Assembly (NCBI GenBank): GCA_033064195.1
Contig: JARBJD010000014.1
Coordinates: forward strand, 248,001 to 312,000
Length of the DNA stretch: 64,000 bases
DNA from: Blattamonas nauphoetae
Lineage: Eukaryota; Preaxostyla; Oxymonadida
Reading direction: 5' to 3'
The notes under the pieces were generated by a model. That model was not told the DNA's origin. It ran no database searches and saw only the letters and a program-made list of their open reading frames with translations. Shown piece by piece: positions 33,049-44,125 of this stretch (position 1 is the first letter of the stretch; each line of letters opens with the position of its first letter). Made by a program: the position numbers and the translations under genes.

Positions 33049-33669
33049 CTGGCCTGCAGAATTCATCGATTGTTTCACAGATGCAAAGACGGAACAGAAC
33101 CCGACCGATGAAAAGAATCCGGTCTGTCGGGTTCTGAGGGAGAACTGGTGGAGAGGATCCATACCATTTTTCTCATGTATCACTCATTTTTTCCACTTTG
33201 TTCGAAGTATTTTTGGATCGAATCGAGATACTTTGGATGTGTTCCAACCCTTGATGCCTTTCTGAAACCACGCCCGAAACATCTTCCCGTTCTCGGAGGT
33301 ATTCCTGTTCCACAAATCACCAAAGTGAAACGGAAACATTCTACCGGCGATCCTGACGCTGGATTGAAAGAACAACCTCTTGCACAAACTCCTCGTCGAA
33401 AAAAGTGGGACATTTTGTCCGATGACGATTCGGATTCTACTGCTCAAATGTAAGACTGTCACACACTTCAATTCTTATTTCAATTGTATTTGCTATTCTT
33501 TCCAAAAATACTTCGAACAAAGTGGAAAAAATGAGTGATACATGAGAAAAATGGTATGGATCCTCTCCACCAGTTCTCCCTCAGAACCCGACAGACCGGA
33601 TTCTTTTCATCGGTCGGGTTCTTTTACGTCTTTGCATCTGTGAAACAATCGATGAATTCTGCAGGCCAG
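33049..33669. repeat. Hairpin (foldback) element with a 284-bp loop
   Basis: Arms 33,049-33,216 and 33,501-33,669 are inverted copies with only a few differences, tipped by CTGGCCTGCAG. The loop carries a plus-strand frame with KHLPVLGGIPVPQITKVKRK and KKWDILSDDDSDSTAQM, which looks like the C-terminus of a real protein. No target duplication was found. Confidence 0.75.
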
Positions 33670-33717
33670 ATGCAGTCCACGTGCTGGAATTGGTCCATCT
33701 TCGATTAGAGCTGGCGG

Positions 33718-34640
33718 TCATGTCCTAGAATCAGATGGTTCTGCTTTTTTCATTCGATTGTCCTTGTGAACTTTTGTCACCATCCGTCGAAGAGAATCAA
33801 CAAGTGGATCAATATTGCAGGGCGAGATCCCGGTTTTCACGAAGCTTCTTAAAATAAGACTTCTCTTCATCCCAGCAGAAATTGCGTCGGGTAGGACGTC
33901 AGCAAGAGCTGACCGATAAGAGTTGATTCCCGTATTGGAAGGTGGAATGAATGTAGATTGAAGTTGTGACTTGATCAGGGCGAATGGATATTGATCAAGT
34001 GGCTGGGTGAGGTGAGTTGTATGAGGCGGAAGGATCAACAGCTCAATATTGAGTTCTTGAGCTCGTTCAATGACAACTGGATTATGCCGTGTTTGATGGC
34101 CGTCAAAAATAAGGAGTGCCGTTTTCTTGGATTAGCGAAGATGGACACGTTGTGCGACGATATGTTGAAAAAGATGTTCCAGCATGACGATCTCGAAGGT
34201 TGGGCTATCCATCCAGCCCACTCCCCGATAAATCATCGTCATGTGGTGCTTAATCAGTGGGAGGAATTCTTCCTGTGGTGTCATTGTCGGCCATAGTAGA
34301 ATCGGATTCAGATGACTCCCGTGGGAGGAGATCGTCGCACAGTGTGGCATTTTTATTCCGTGGATTTGCTGGTAGAAGGTTCAGAGATCGATTAGGAGTA
34401 GATACAACAAGTGATCTGTCACCTTCCTCATCCGGATCACATTTTTGAGAAGAGAAATCCAAGCTTTCATATTGGGAATGGTTGTGTTGTTGATTCTTTC
34501 AATTTCAATGAATGACGGGCAATACTGCACGAAAATTCCGACACGATCGATCCAGTTGTTCAACCACTGCCGAGAGAGTACTGGTTTGCATTCTTTATAT
34601 CGCGCACTTCCTTTCCAAATTTTGTTTGCCTACAGTTAGT
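33718..34640 (-). pseudogene. pogo-type transposase relic, second copy
   Basis: Holds LSRQWLNNWIDRVG and AWISLLKNV at its start, IHGIKMPHCATISSHGSHLN and PILLWPT in the middle, the second-Asp block ALLIFDGHQTRHNPVVIERA, then LILPPHTTHLTQPLDQYPFA, typical of DDE_1. The frame shifts near 34,130 and the first-Asp block is lost after RMRKVTDH. It is about the length expected for the C-terminal two thirds of the enzyme. Confidence 0.75.
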
Positions 34641-35364
34641 TCAATGAATAATGTTCAAACTTCAGCGAGAAGAACTGCAGTTTTACGTGGCCTTTTTCTT
34701 TAATCTGATTTAGCGTTAATTCCTTTAATTCTTCATTGTGGATTCGGTGACGATCCCAGATTCCACGATTGTCTTCTGGAGGATGTCCTGCTCCTTGTAG
34801 AGTTTGACAGCTTTCTCTGCTGGTGATGAAAGCTGTCTGAAGTCTGACTCCGCAAAGAAGCGTGGGATGTCACCCACATCGAGAAATTTCGGAGAAATTG
34901 GAGGAGATGAGATCATTGTGGGTCAGATCAATATCAATCTCACTTGATCAAGAAAACAATTGACCCCCAGCCTATGGTGACTTCTTTTTCCTTTTATGCA
35001 TGACCATTTTGCATTTTTTTGAAACTGTTGCAGTATTCATTGATTAACCAATCAAAAGATCTCTACGAGGAATGTATTTGAGAGATGAGGCAGAGGCCGG
35101 GTTCTTTTACAACTTCATATCCCCACCTCAAGATCCGAACCACGTGACCGGTTGTGACAATGAAGAGGATTCTGGAACATGATGCCAATCAGAAAGTCGA
35201 ATTTTGCCAGAACGGAGGGATCTGCCCTCAATACACTTCGTCCCATTTCTCGCTCTTGGCGCCACAGAATCTGATGTCGGTCAAGACACGATCTGTATGT
35301 GAGTCACATCAAACCAAATCAGAAATGTCTCAGGTTTAAGAATGTCTCGGGTTGTTGAACGACG
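34641..35364. other. No supported gene
   Basis: A minus-strand frame at 34,725-34,916 (FFAESDFRQLSSPAEKAVKL) and a plus frame at 35,154-35,339 are short and unrecognised. Confidence 0.35.
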
Positions 35365-35513
35365 GTATTCGTCACGTTTAACGTCTTTTGAGCTGTTCTC
35401 GGGATCACGTGAGAATTAAATCTAAAAATTTTGTATTTTTCTTAGTTTGACCAAAATGGTCCCTCACAGAAAAAAGGTCGGATTGGTGACACCGGACGGT
35501 TTGGTGACACCAC
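35365..35513. mobile_element. TA-flanked MITE, right end only
   Basis: Matches the last 150 bp of the copy at 53,176-53,769 and ends TTGGTGACACCAC followed by TA at 35,514-35,515. The rest of the element is missing. Confidence 0.75.
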
Positions 35514-35844
35514 TACTCGTCAACAACTAAATCGGATTGATTTGCTTTCATTTCACATGACGTGCTCATGTGCCTGTACATCAAAGAAGGGGGTTCATTC
35601 ATCGAGACAATTGGATTGAGATTTCAGCTTTGTAGTCGTAGTACGTGCACTCTTGACTCTCACAAAAACTATCAGGTCCTGAAAATACCACAGAAAACCA
35701 GTAGCCTCGATCCCGAAAAAGTACTCGATGGAAGATTTGCATTTTTGAAACGTGGTTAATCAAAACAAAGTCTAGCAACATCACTCCTGTGAAAATGTTG
35801 TGCCTTTGAACGGGTGAAGAACAATGGACAGACCTTTGATAATA

Positions 35845-36440
35845 GATACGTCATTAACCCGGTCCGTGTCACCAACCCGGAACCTGGCGTCCAAATAAAC
35901 CATATTGGTCCAACTAAGAAAAAAATAAAATTTTAGAAAATTCCTATTTGGGAAATTCGAGAAATCCGTAAAATACCTCGTTTTAGCCACTTTTCAAAAT
36001 GTGTACGAGTATATCTCAACAACCAGTGAACCGATTTACATGAAATTTTACACAGAAACGTTTTTTTGGTGAAACTAAGAATTTTGTAAAAAAGTTGAAA
36101 AATAAATGTTGGGTATTTGGGAAGATGTGAAAAAACGCTTTTTTCTCGCCCAAAAATTTCTTAGGAAAACAATTTTTGTTTTTTTGGTGAGTCTTTTTTC
36201 GATATATTCTCGATAAAAATGCTTTTTATTTGGTGTAAAACGGATTTCTGGTTGTGGAGATTTGAGCTGAAAAAGTTTTAAAAAATGTGTGCATTCCTCC
36301 TGTTTGAAGTATTTTGAGGTTTTCTCCGATTCCCCGCGGAATTGAATTCTCAAATTTTATTTTTTTCTTAGTTGGACCAATATGGTTTCTTTCAACCCCA
36401 GGTTCCGGGTTGGTGACACGGACCGGGTTAATGACATATC
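35845..36440. mobile_element. TA-flanked MITE, subfamily variant (596 bp)
   Basis: Flanked by TA. Long inverted repeats start GATA(C/T)GTCATTAACCCGG and include GTGTCACCAACCC. The inner parts share TTTTTCTTAGTTGGACCAA and the CAACCAGTGAACCGATTT motif with the other copies, but the tips differ, so it is a related subfamily. Same length as the other full copies. Confidence 0.8.
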
Positions 36441-36734
36441 TATAAATCTCAATGACGATGTGAATCATTGAGTGGATTAGCTTGATGGAGTTGGATATGA
36501 CCGATTCAAGAGTTGGCAGTTGAAGGGATTCGAAGGTGGGCTTCAACGCATAATTAAACTATTGAACGTGACATGTTTTGTCGTCAATTTTTGGAAGAAC
36601 GTGTCGAATTCATGCATGAAAATCATTTTGGTGCCCAATAATAGCCGGTTCTCCATCAGATGTCACATTCGTGATCTAACCCCTATCGATATCGGCTCGC
36701 TTCATGATGCGACAGAATGATTTGGAGAGATCAC

Positions 36735-37169
36735 TTCCCTTTGTTCCAGTACTCATCTCTTCCAACCCAACTTGAATACTTTTTTTTCGTTCGATTTGGA
36801 AAAAAAACACAGATTTACACATTACACCGAATTTAGAGTTCTAGCTGTGGATGTGTCTAAACTAACAGAAATGGGGGTGTGCTCGTTGTTGTAGTTGATC
36901 TGAATCGAGTGGTTTACTGAGTCCATGGCTTCGGCAAACAACCAGAAAAGTCGTGTATCAGACAACGGTGACGGTGAAACGAAAGATGGGTTGCTATTGT
37001 TCCCGGCGTGATCTTGATTTGATCGGTGTTTATGCAAACCAACTACATCCTCACATGAAATCGATTGGCAGGGTTTATACTCGTCAGACATTTTACGCGA
37101 GAATGTGAGGTCGACTATCTTGGTGGAGATGATCAATCTATCGACGATGAAATAGCGATGGAAAGTCAC
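36735..37169 (-). pseudogene. hAT transposase relic
   Basis: TRLFWLFAEAMDSVNHSIQ, TPISVSLDTSTARTL and CVNLCFFSKSNEKKV align in order with FKLFWETAEVMDRLYHL, TPLSLMLDTSTDSSS and CVNLRFFSKTEDV of the hAT transposase at 42,004-43,317. This covers only the block around the first catalytic Asp, with a stop inside. Confidence 0.65.
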
Positions 37170-37289
37170 CCGTATTGAATTGATCGTCCATTGTTTCTTT
37201 CTTCAACATTTCCAGTAGTTGAGTTGGTGTTGAGTACAGTTGCGTCAATATTATAAGAAAACCAAAAATCCACGCTCTCGTCGGTGTGG

Positions 37290-37640
37290 GACCATACTGG
37301 ACCAACAAAGAAAAAAATGAAATTTTAGAATTATCTCCTGGCGCCATTCCGAGAAAACCTCAAATTACCCCGTTTTGCCCAACAAAAAAAAGTGTTTCGG
37401 CAATATCTTCACAACCTGTGAACCGATTTTGATGAAATTTTTAGTTGGATCATTTATTTGGTGAAATGATTTTTTTGAAGTGTCTTTGATCGATGTATAG
37501 ACAATAAAAACGCTTTTTCTTCGGTCCAAAACGGACGTCTGGTCGTGGAGAAATGACCCGAAAAAGCTTCAAAAAATGTGCGTATTTTCCTGTAGGGCGA
37601 TATGAGGCACTCTCAATTTTTTTGTCGTCAAGTAAAGCTA
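37290..37640. mobile_element. TA-flanked MITE, internally related fragment
   Basis: Contains GGACCAACAAAGAAAAAAAT near the left and the family core TCACAACCTGTGAACCGATT. Both tips are missing and the copy is strongly diverged. Confidence 0.55.
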
Positions 37641-37655
37641 CATTTTTTTTCTTGA

Positions 37656-37856
37656 TTAGCCCAAACGTGATTTATCCTTAGCAGATCGTGAATACTTTGC
37701 ATGGCGTGTATAATTGACACTACTATCAGACATCAGCAGACAACGATCCAGAGGCTGAAGTATCTGATTTAGGAGATACCTTCCATCAATGGTCTGCCTG
37801 TTTTGGAGTGGTTCTATTATGGGGGTGTGATAGATTCCAAAAAATATTGTTACCAT
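37656..37856 (-). pseudogene. mariner-like transposase fragment
   Basis: IFFGIYHTPIIEPLQNRQTI and RYLLNQILQPLDRCLL follow the pattern between the first and second Asp of mariner transposases and resemble the fragment at 40,013-40,400. About 65 residues; the rest is absent. Confidence 0.5.
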
Positions 37857-37929
37857 CTCTTTCTTTTGGTAATGGCGAGGAGATGGAGATGATGATGTAC
37901 GCGGTTTTGTGGAGTGAAGTCTTTCTGTC

Positions 37930-38631
37930 TTGGAGTTACCAGTCTGTCAGGTGGGGAGGGAGAGAGGCAGAGCAACACCCATTATCACTTTTCAGACTCC
38001 GGAATTTAGAGGAAAAAAGTGTTTCAGTTATCCGATCCTTCATCACGAGACTATGTACTACCGAAATCCGAAACAATCAGAGGAGCCTGAGTGGCCCTTC
38101 TTCATCATCCTTGCCCCACCTGTTCCAGCTCCACAGGAAGCAAGTCAGCCCGGGAATCAAGAAGATGATCAGAAGGCTCCAGCTTCCCCTCCAGTTCAAA
38201 CGGGGAAGCCCAACTCTCAAGATTGGCGTAGCAAGCTCAAAAAACAAAAGCAGCTGAGACGCGGAATCATCATTGCGAAGCAGAAACAGGAAAATGCTCG
38301 ATCTCCTTTCGAATGCAGATTCTGCGACTGGTTCTTCCCCACTCCCGACAAAACCAACCGGCACGAAAAGGTGTGCAAGCATAACCCACAGTCTGAAAAG
38401 TTCAAGCTGAACGAACAACACAGACGAAAGCATGAAGAGAACGAACGCAAGGTGGCAAAAAACGCCGAAAAACCACGAATGAAGCGAAAACTGATCAAGG
38501 ACCATGACTCTTCCTCTCCCTCAAACTTTTTTTACCTTTGCTTTTCTTCCCATCTCCACTTTGTTCATGGCTATCAACTTTTCTTTCAGATAGTTTCAGT
38601 TTGTGACGGAGAAGCGCCTCATTGGGTGTAG
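37930..38631 (+). CDS. Zinc-finger ORF, unrecognised
   Basis: Contains a single CCHC/C2H2-like finger (FECRFCDWFFPTPDKTNRHE, then KVCKHN) preceded by a Pro/Gln-rich stretch and followed by a strongly basic tail. 233 open codons, but the last 30 look like read-through into non-coding DNA. Single fingers with basic flanks occur in DNA-binding accessory proteins of transposons as well as in cellular genes. No transposon ends were found around it, so its origin is open. Confidence 0.4.
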   Translation: MELPVCQVGRERGRATPIITFQTPEFRGKKCFSYPILHHETMYYRNPKQSEEPEWPFFIILAPPVPAPQEASQPGNQEDDQKAPASPPVQTGKPNSQDWRSKLKKQKQLRRGIIIAKQKQENARSPFECRFCDWFFPTPDKTNRHEKVCKHNPQSEKFKLNEQHRRKHEENERKVAKNAEKPRMKRKLIKDHDSSSPSNFFYLCFSSHLHFVHGYQLFFQIVSVCDGEAPHWV

Positions 38632-39228
38632 TCGATCTGCAATTTCCAGTTCCTAGTCCTCCTATTCCCTTACCTGAACTTGTTTCATTCGTCGTCATGA
38701 TCAACGATAGAAGAAAGGTCGCTCTCTGATAAAAACAGAAACTGAAAGACTCCAAATGTTACTGAGGCATCAGATGTTGGCACAGTCACAAAGAAACTGT
38801 CTTGAAGATATCCTACGAGATCTTGACTCCGACGGGGATCCAGCAATGGTTGGCGTCCATTCTGGTTCTATCAGTTTTCGTTGAGCGAGTCCGCATTGAG
38901 TTAATACGGCTGTAAACTGTTCTCTTTAATTCGTGTTCGTCTTGCTTTATCACTTTCGACACTCCTTCAGCACTTTCTCGGCTATAGTTCACATTTTTTA
39001 CCTCATTTCACAGTAATTCTTCGTCTAAGCCCATAAAAACCAACAAATCAGACCAATCCCTCCACCTTTTGCATGTATGAGGGTGTTTTTTCTCAGATAA
39101 ATGAAGTGACTTTTTTGATCGAAAAAGCTGATAATCATTTCAGATGGCATGAGTGCATTGTTTTTAATCCTGAAAAGCTTGTTGACTTAAGATTGCACAT
39201 TGGTACATAAAGTTCACAGGAGAAATAG
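38632..39228. other. No supported gene
   Basis: Short open frames on both strands without recognisable content; AT-rich towards the right. Confidence 0.4.
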
Positions 39229-39675
39229 GTGGACATGAAACCGAACCCAACGAAGATGTGGATCATCTCAAAAAAGATGAACAAAACGAAAGAGATCATG
39301 ATCCACTCAATGGCAGAGTACGTCAACAAGGAAGGATTCACAACGAACCACCAGAAATCCTTCTGGAGTCGATTGCGCCGCTCACTCCATGAGAGCGGTG
39401 TCCGACGATGGCATCACCAGGAGTATTTTTATGTGCACATATCCCGAACACTTAGAAACACGTTCCAAGATTTTTCCATGAAAGGGAAGATGGCTGAAAA
39501 GGAAGTACTTCTTCCGCAAAGGCAACATTCAGACAAAGTCAGAAAAGAAAAACAGGAAAGGTCTCGAATTCTATCATCACAATACTTTGCGAATGAAGAA
39601 AAAAACAACAGAAAAACAGAGAGATATCGTACACCGAAAGAAAGAAAAGAATCTCGAAAGAACAAAACAAGTTAA
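39229..39675 (+). CDS. Basic ORF, unrecognised
   Basis: 148 codons. EYVNKEGFTTNHQKSFWSRL and RRWHHQEYFYVHISRTLRNT look globular; the second half is a Lys/Glu/Arg-rich helix, which continues in another frame to KKQKLTRSA at 39,769. It is possibly a DNA-binding protein with a disordered tail. A one-base slip near 39,600 separates the two halves. Confidence 0.35.
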   Translation: MDMKPNPTKMWIISKKMNKTKEIMIHSMAEYVNKEGFTTNHQKSFWSRLRRSLHESGVRRWHHQEYFYVHISRTLRNTFQDFSMKGKMAEKEVLLPQRQHSDKVRKEKQERSRILSSQYFANEEKNNRKTERYRTPKERKESRKNKTS

Positions 39676-40012
39676 ACCAGTCTTTGAACCTGACACATCA
39701 TCATCTAGTGAAGCAACAATCACACAAAATGAACCAATCAAGAAACAAAAACTAACAAGAAGTGCATGATTTGGACGAGCCACCTCCTTTGATGACTACG
39801 TTCTGCCAGAACTCATCGAAAGGATTCTTGAAGAGAATTCCGAAAGATAAGTTCAAAAAACTATAGATATAGATGTGGCAAACTTTTCAGTCTCAGCAAG
39901 ACTGAATTGAGCAGCCTTTGCCAGTCTCCATCAAATCCGGACTCATGTGTTCTGGAATTGCGTGAAAAGACGATGGACTATCAAAACGGTTATCGCACTC
40001 CCAAAAAATATC

Positions 40013-40400
40013 TCATTCGAGGAAGACAGAATTATTAAGATAGATGCATTGCTGACCTCGCTGCATTATCAACAATCCATCTTGGATACTGCAATGGGTG
40101 TCACTTAGGAATGTTCGAGTTGATCTGGCTGTGTGGGGTTTGGCATTGTCGTGGTGGAGCTGATATGGAACGTCGACATCGTGCTGTCGATCCAGATAAC
40201 GTTCCATTGGTTTGAGGCATCTGTTGATGAAACTATGTGCATTCATTCGATCTCGTTCAGGAAACGGCTCGAGTAATGGAGTATGAAAGACTCCAAAGAA
40301 CAGGATATACATGATTTTTCGACCGCGATGGAGTGGGTTGATCCTGAAAAGATGCTGGGCTCCCTGCAAGCCCCTCAGGAAAGGATGATGGAAAGAAAAC
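40013..40400 (-). pseudogene. mariner-like transposase fragment with second Asp
   Basis: ILFFGVFHTPLLEPFPERDR, INRCLKPMERYLDRQHDVDV and the second-Asp block YQLHHDNAKPHTARSTRTFL are clear mariner landmarks. The frame then runs on without the third catalytic residue. The N-terminal DNA-binding half is not seen. Confidence 0.75.
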
Positions 40401-40404
40401 AGAC

Positions 40405-41790
40405 TCAGTAAAAGGTGTGGTGCGATTTGAAAGTGTCCGTATGCAAAGAAAGGAACAAGGACAAGGAGTTGGCTCCCGTCCCACAAGGACCTGCCATGAT
40501 TGCGACTGTAGATGGAAATTATACATCAAGTACTCTCAGGCAAGAATGCGGTGGATTGTCGAATGGAATGGGACATATCACAATCACGACCCTCCTTGCG
40601 AGCAATGACAAATGCCAAAACACAAAGGAATGCTCAAAAGATGGCAAGAAGAGGAGGAGAAACAGTTTTTAATGCAGCTATTGATGAATTAGAAAGGAAT
40701 AGATGGGCAGTCAGTGTATGTGAAGTCCAAGGAAAGGTTGAGCAACTGTTTCTTCAAAGTCAGCAAATACCTACAATTTTCTCTCTTCTTCTCACATCAA
40801 GTTACTTATATTCATATTCTCACATAAGTTTTTCAGAGAATCCTCAATTTGCCATATATGTCAAAAAAACAAGGTCTGTTTTTCATCGCTTTTTTTCACA
40901 TTATTGCAAACATGAAGACGAAAGAATTTCATTTTGAAGTGATATTGACATGTATTTTGAACAAATATGAAGAGAATTGATGGTTTGATCGTCTTTTTCC
41001 TTTCTTTATTCCTGAAAGTCATCTTGTTTTGAAAATCTGTGAAATGTTGAGATGGATCTGTCAGAAAAAGGGCCAAATCCACTTCAAATCGATCTCAACA
41101 TCGATTTGTCACCTTGAGTCCTGTCGAACTCAATTTAAACCACATTGAACTCAATCTACTAAGGTCTGTCAATTGATGTCAATTATACCTGTTTTGATGC
41201 CACCACTCAAATGCCTGGTGATCGTAGTTGACAACACATACAGAACGAATGCTCACGGGATGCCGCTCTTTCAAGTTGTTGGTCAGCACGCCACTGGTAG
41301 GAGTTTTGTGGCGGCCTGGGCTTTCAGCATTCATGGGAGACAAGAAGATTACGAATAGATCTTCCAGTGCTTGAAGCAACACAACCCATGTTGGTCAAAC
41401 ATAAGGGTAGTGATCACGTATTGTGAAACATTGTTTCGCATTGTGCAGTAGAATTGGGAGATACTTTTCCACATTTTTCGAAGGATTGGGAACGAATTGT
41501 CCATTCTCCAGATGAGCCTTCACTTCTTCTCACCTTCTCTCGCTTCCAAGAAACGTGGTCGGCATTTCCAGGGGCTATTCTGTTTCAACCCTGGCTCATC
41601 TGGGTAATCTCACCAGTCTGCGTGTCGAATCAAAACATTCGTCTCTGAAACGGGCCCTCACAACTGCAAATCAATCATTCGACTCCACTGTGGACCAGAT
41701 GATGGGATTCGATGGACAAGAAAAGGATTCTATTGCTCACCAGTGCGAGACAGAGCGTGTCGAAAGGATGTCCAAGTTGAGATGAGATCC
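40405..41790 (+). pseudogene. MULE transposase relic, interrupted
   Basis: First part (40,417-40,670): FAR1-like TCHDCDCRWKLYIKYSQARM and WIVEWNGTYHNHDP. Second part (41,205-41,360): the first-Asp block VIVVDNTYRTNAHGMPLFQV, VGQHATGRSFVAAWAF. Third part (41,454-41,785): STLAHLGNLTSLRVESKHSS, LKRALTTANQSFDSTVDQMM. The order is that of an entire MULE transposase. 40,772-41,168 between the first two parts is a piece of another repeat (see 43,641-44,125), and further bases are missing, so this is a decayed copy. Confidence 0.75.
40772..41168. mobile_element. Transposon end U, copy 1
   Basis: Ends ..CTACTAAGGTCTG at 41,168. The whole stretch is the diverged reverse complement of 43,641-44,125. 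The tip CAGACCTTAGTAG resembles the T element tip, so it is probably another hAT-like family. It lies within the MULE relic. Confidence 0.6.
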
Positions 41791-42003
41791 GCGTTTCTCC
41801 CTCCTCTGGGGATCTGTTTCACACAAGGCGATAGGCAGGGTTTATATTTGGATCCGAGTGATCCGACCCTTTTTGATCTGACCAAGGAGCCCCGTGTTGT
41901 TCGCACTTCATGTCTTCTCTACATGTCATTTTCGAACAATACAGACAAAATAATCGAGTTCTCTGAAGTGACAATTAATTATCGGATGGACTTTCAGAGT
42001 CCA

Positions 42004-43317
42004 TCAGAGATTCACTTGATTCATCCAATACAACTGTTCTTCGGGAACGTCCGTCTCCAAACGGAGAACTTCGATCAGAACATCACTATATTTCAGGACT
42101 TCAGATATCACAGCATGACATGTTGACCATCTTGTCTTGATAGGTTTCGTTAATTTTTTTGATGGAAGGTTGTGCGTTTTGAGACCTCTTTGAAACGCTT
42201 TCTGTCGAGAATGGGATTTCGTGATTCTGTGAACAAGACCGATTGCGTCGTGGATCAATGTTTTGGATGATGGATGTCGATCAGAATCGAATGTGTCTCT
42301 GAGTGAGAGCTGCAAACGATGAGCACCACAGTGGACGTGGACTATAGTTCGATTCTTCTCTTTTGCGAAAGCGATCAACCCGTTTTGGTGCCCTACCATC
42401 GAAGGGTCACCATCTGTTGCGATTGAAAGGATCTGGTCAAAATCAATTCCATTGTGAGTGAGGATCGATTCCAATGCAGAGAAAAGTTGATTTCCTCGAC
42501 TTCCTTCCACCAAATCGCACAATCCAAGGAGAACTGTTTGGACATCTTCAGTTTTTGAAAAAAAACGAAGATTAACACACATATCTGAAGTGGAGGACGA
42601 ATCAGTTGATGTGTCCAACATGAGGCTTAGAGGTGTTGTTGATGAGATGGTTTCTTTTTTTTTTAGATGATATAGCCGGTCCATAACTTCCGCTGTTTCC
42701 CAAAAGAGTTTGAAATTATCGACAGCGAGACAGTTCTTGGCAATAAAGTGTACAGCGCGAACTTGATTTTGTCGGTGACTGAGGATTCCCGATCGATCCT
42801 CCGACTCGAGAGCTTTGATTGTGACGTCAACGTTCCTTGTCCACAGTCCCACAGCCTGCTGGTGCGTGTCGGTGTTTAAATGCGCGTATAGTTGAGACGT
42901 GGCAAATGGGTGGGCTGGAACGGAAATGTATTGATCACGAGATTTTTCGAGAAAATGCATATATTTGCACCAGATTCGGCAATGAATCCCTTCCCCTTCG
43001 AGAATAAAGGCAGACTGCCCATCTGTGAAAGCAGCTTTCGGCTTCGCAATCCAGTCTTTGTATCGGTGAACTTTTGTGTGAGGTTTTAAGAGTTCGTTTT
43101 GTTGATTCTCACTGTTTCCATTTGAATCAAGGCCATTCATGTCATCTTCGAGATCATCCTTGAGGAGGTGATTTCCAGCTTGGTCTTCTGCAGATGAACT
43201 GTCGTCAGCGAATTGTTGTGTGATTGACTGTTCAATCTGAAGGTCCAGCCTCTTTTCATCCAATTTCCTTTGAAACTGCATTAGTGTTGGTTGTAATACG
43301 AGGTTTCTTTTCGACAT
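42004..43317 (-). pseudogene. hAT transposase, C-terminally truncated
   Basis: 437 open codons. hAT landmarks: LSLMLDTSTDSSSTSDMCVN (first Asp), ILSIATDGDPSMVGHQNGL (second Asp), VHVHCGAHRLQLSLRD and IKTRWSTCHAVISEVLKYSD. The C-terminal dimerisation domain that carries the final Glu region is missing; the frame stops after LYWMNQVNL. No BED finger is visible at the N-terminus. The type resembles the KIAA1586/ZNF862-like hAT group. It would cut and paste elements with 8-bp duplications, the same length as around T1, T2 and the 520-bp MITEs, but this copy cannot be active. Confidence 0.85.
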
Positions 43318-43640
43318 TTGGATGTGAGGCGAAAGCCAGACGAAAGATGAGAGAAATTTCGATACGCCAAAATAAGAGTTGATCGGACCACTTTTGAATA
43401 GTGGTCAGATCAAATGATCCGACGAATGCCTTGAAATGATCTGACCTCTCCAATCACTGGCGATAGGTCTCCTTTGTGAAGAGGCTGATCGAACGGACAT
43501 CTCCGCCCCATGATGGGGATCCTTCACCGCCACCCTCAGTCTACAATGTCGTCATACGTTGGCTCCCGACTCTCATCGTCTCAACCCAATTCCTCTTGAA
43601 ATGATTCCCCTTCAATTGAGACTGAAGGGGAATGTCCAGA

Positions 43641-44125
43641 CCTTAGTAGCTTGAGGTCAATCCTGCACATCTTGAGATTGACTGACCTCAAGATGACAGA
43701 GGGCTTGAGATCGATTTGGAGTGGATTTGGCCCTTTTTCTCTTATCGATTCAACCACCATTTCACAAATTTGCATACAAGATGAATTTCTGATATAAAAA
43801 AGGAAAAAGATGATGAATAACATGTCCCCAATGAAACTCAATGGTGAAGAACGTATCGTCATGACTGGAGTTCTGAACGAAATGGGCTTGATCAACCTGA
43901 TCAAGCTGTATTATCAATCAAACCGTCAATTCTCTTCACACCAGTTCAAAATTCGTGTTAAAATCACTTCAGAAAGAAAATCTTTCGAGTTCATGTTTGC
44001 TACAATCTGAAAAAAGGCGATAAAAAACCGACAATGTTTGTTGACGTATATAGCAAAATTGAGCATTCTCTGAAAAAAGTGAGTTATATTATGGATATAA
44101 TTCACGTGATGTGAGAAGAAGCGAG
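43641..44125. mobile_element. Transposon end U, copy 2
   Basis: Begins CAGACCTTAGTAG at about 43,640 and is the inverted, diverged relative of 40,772-41,168. A GA-rich protein-like frame with HVM-EEARVNTG follows. The partner end to the right was not found. Confidence 0.55.
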
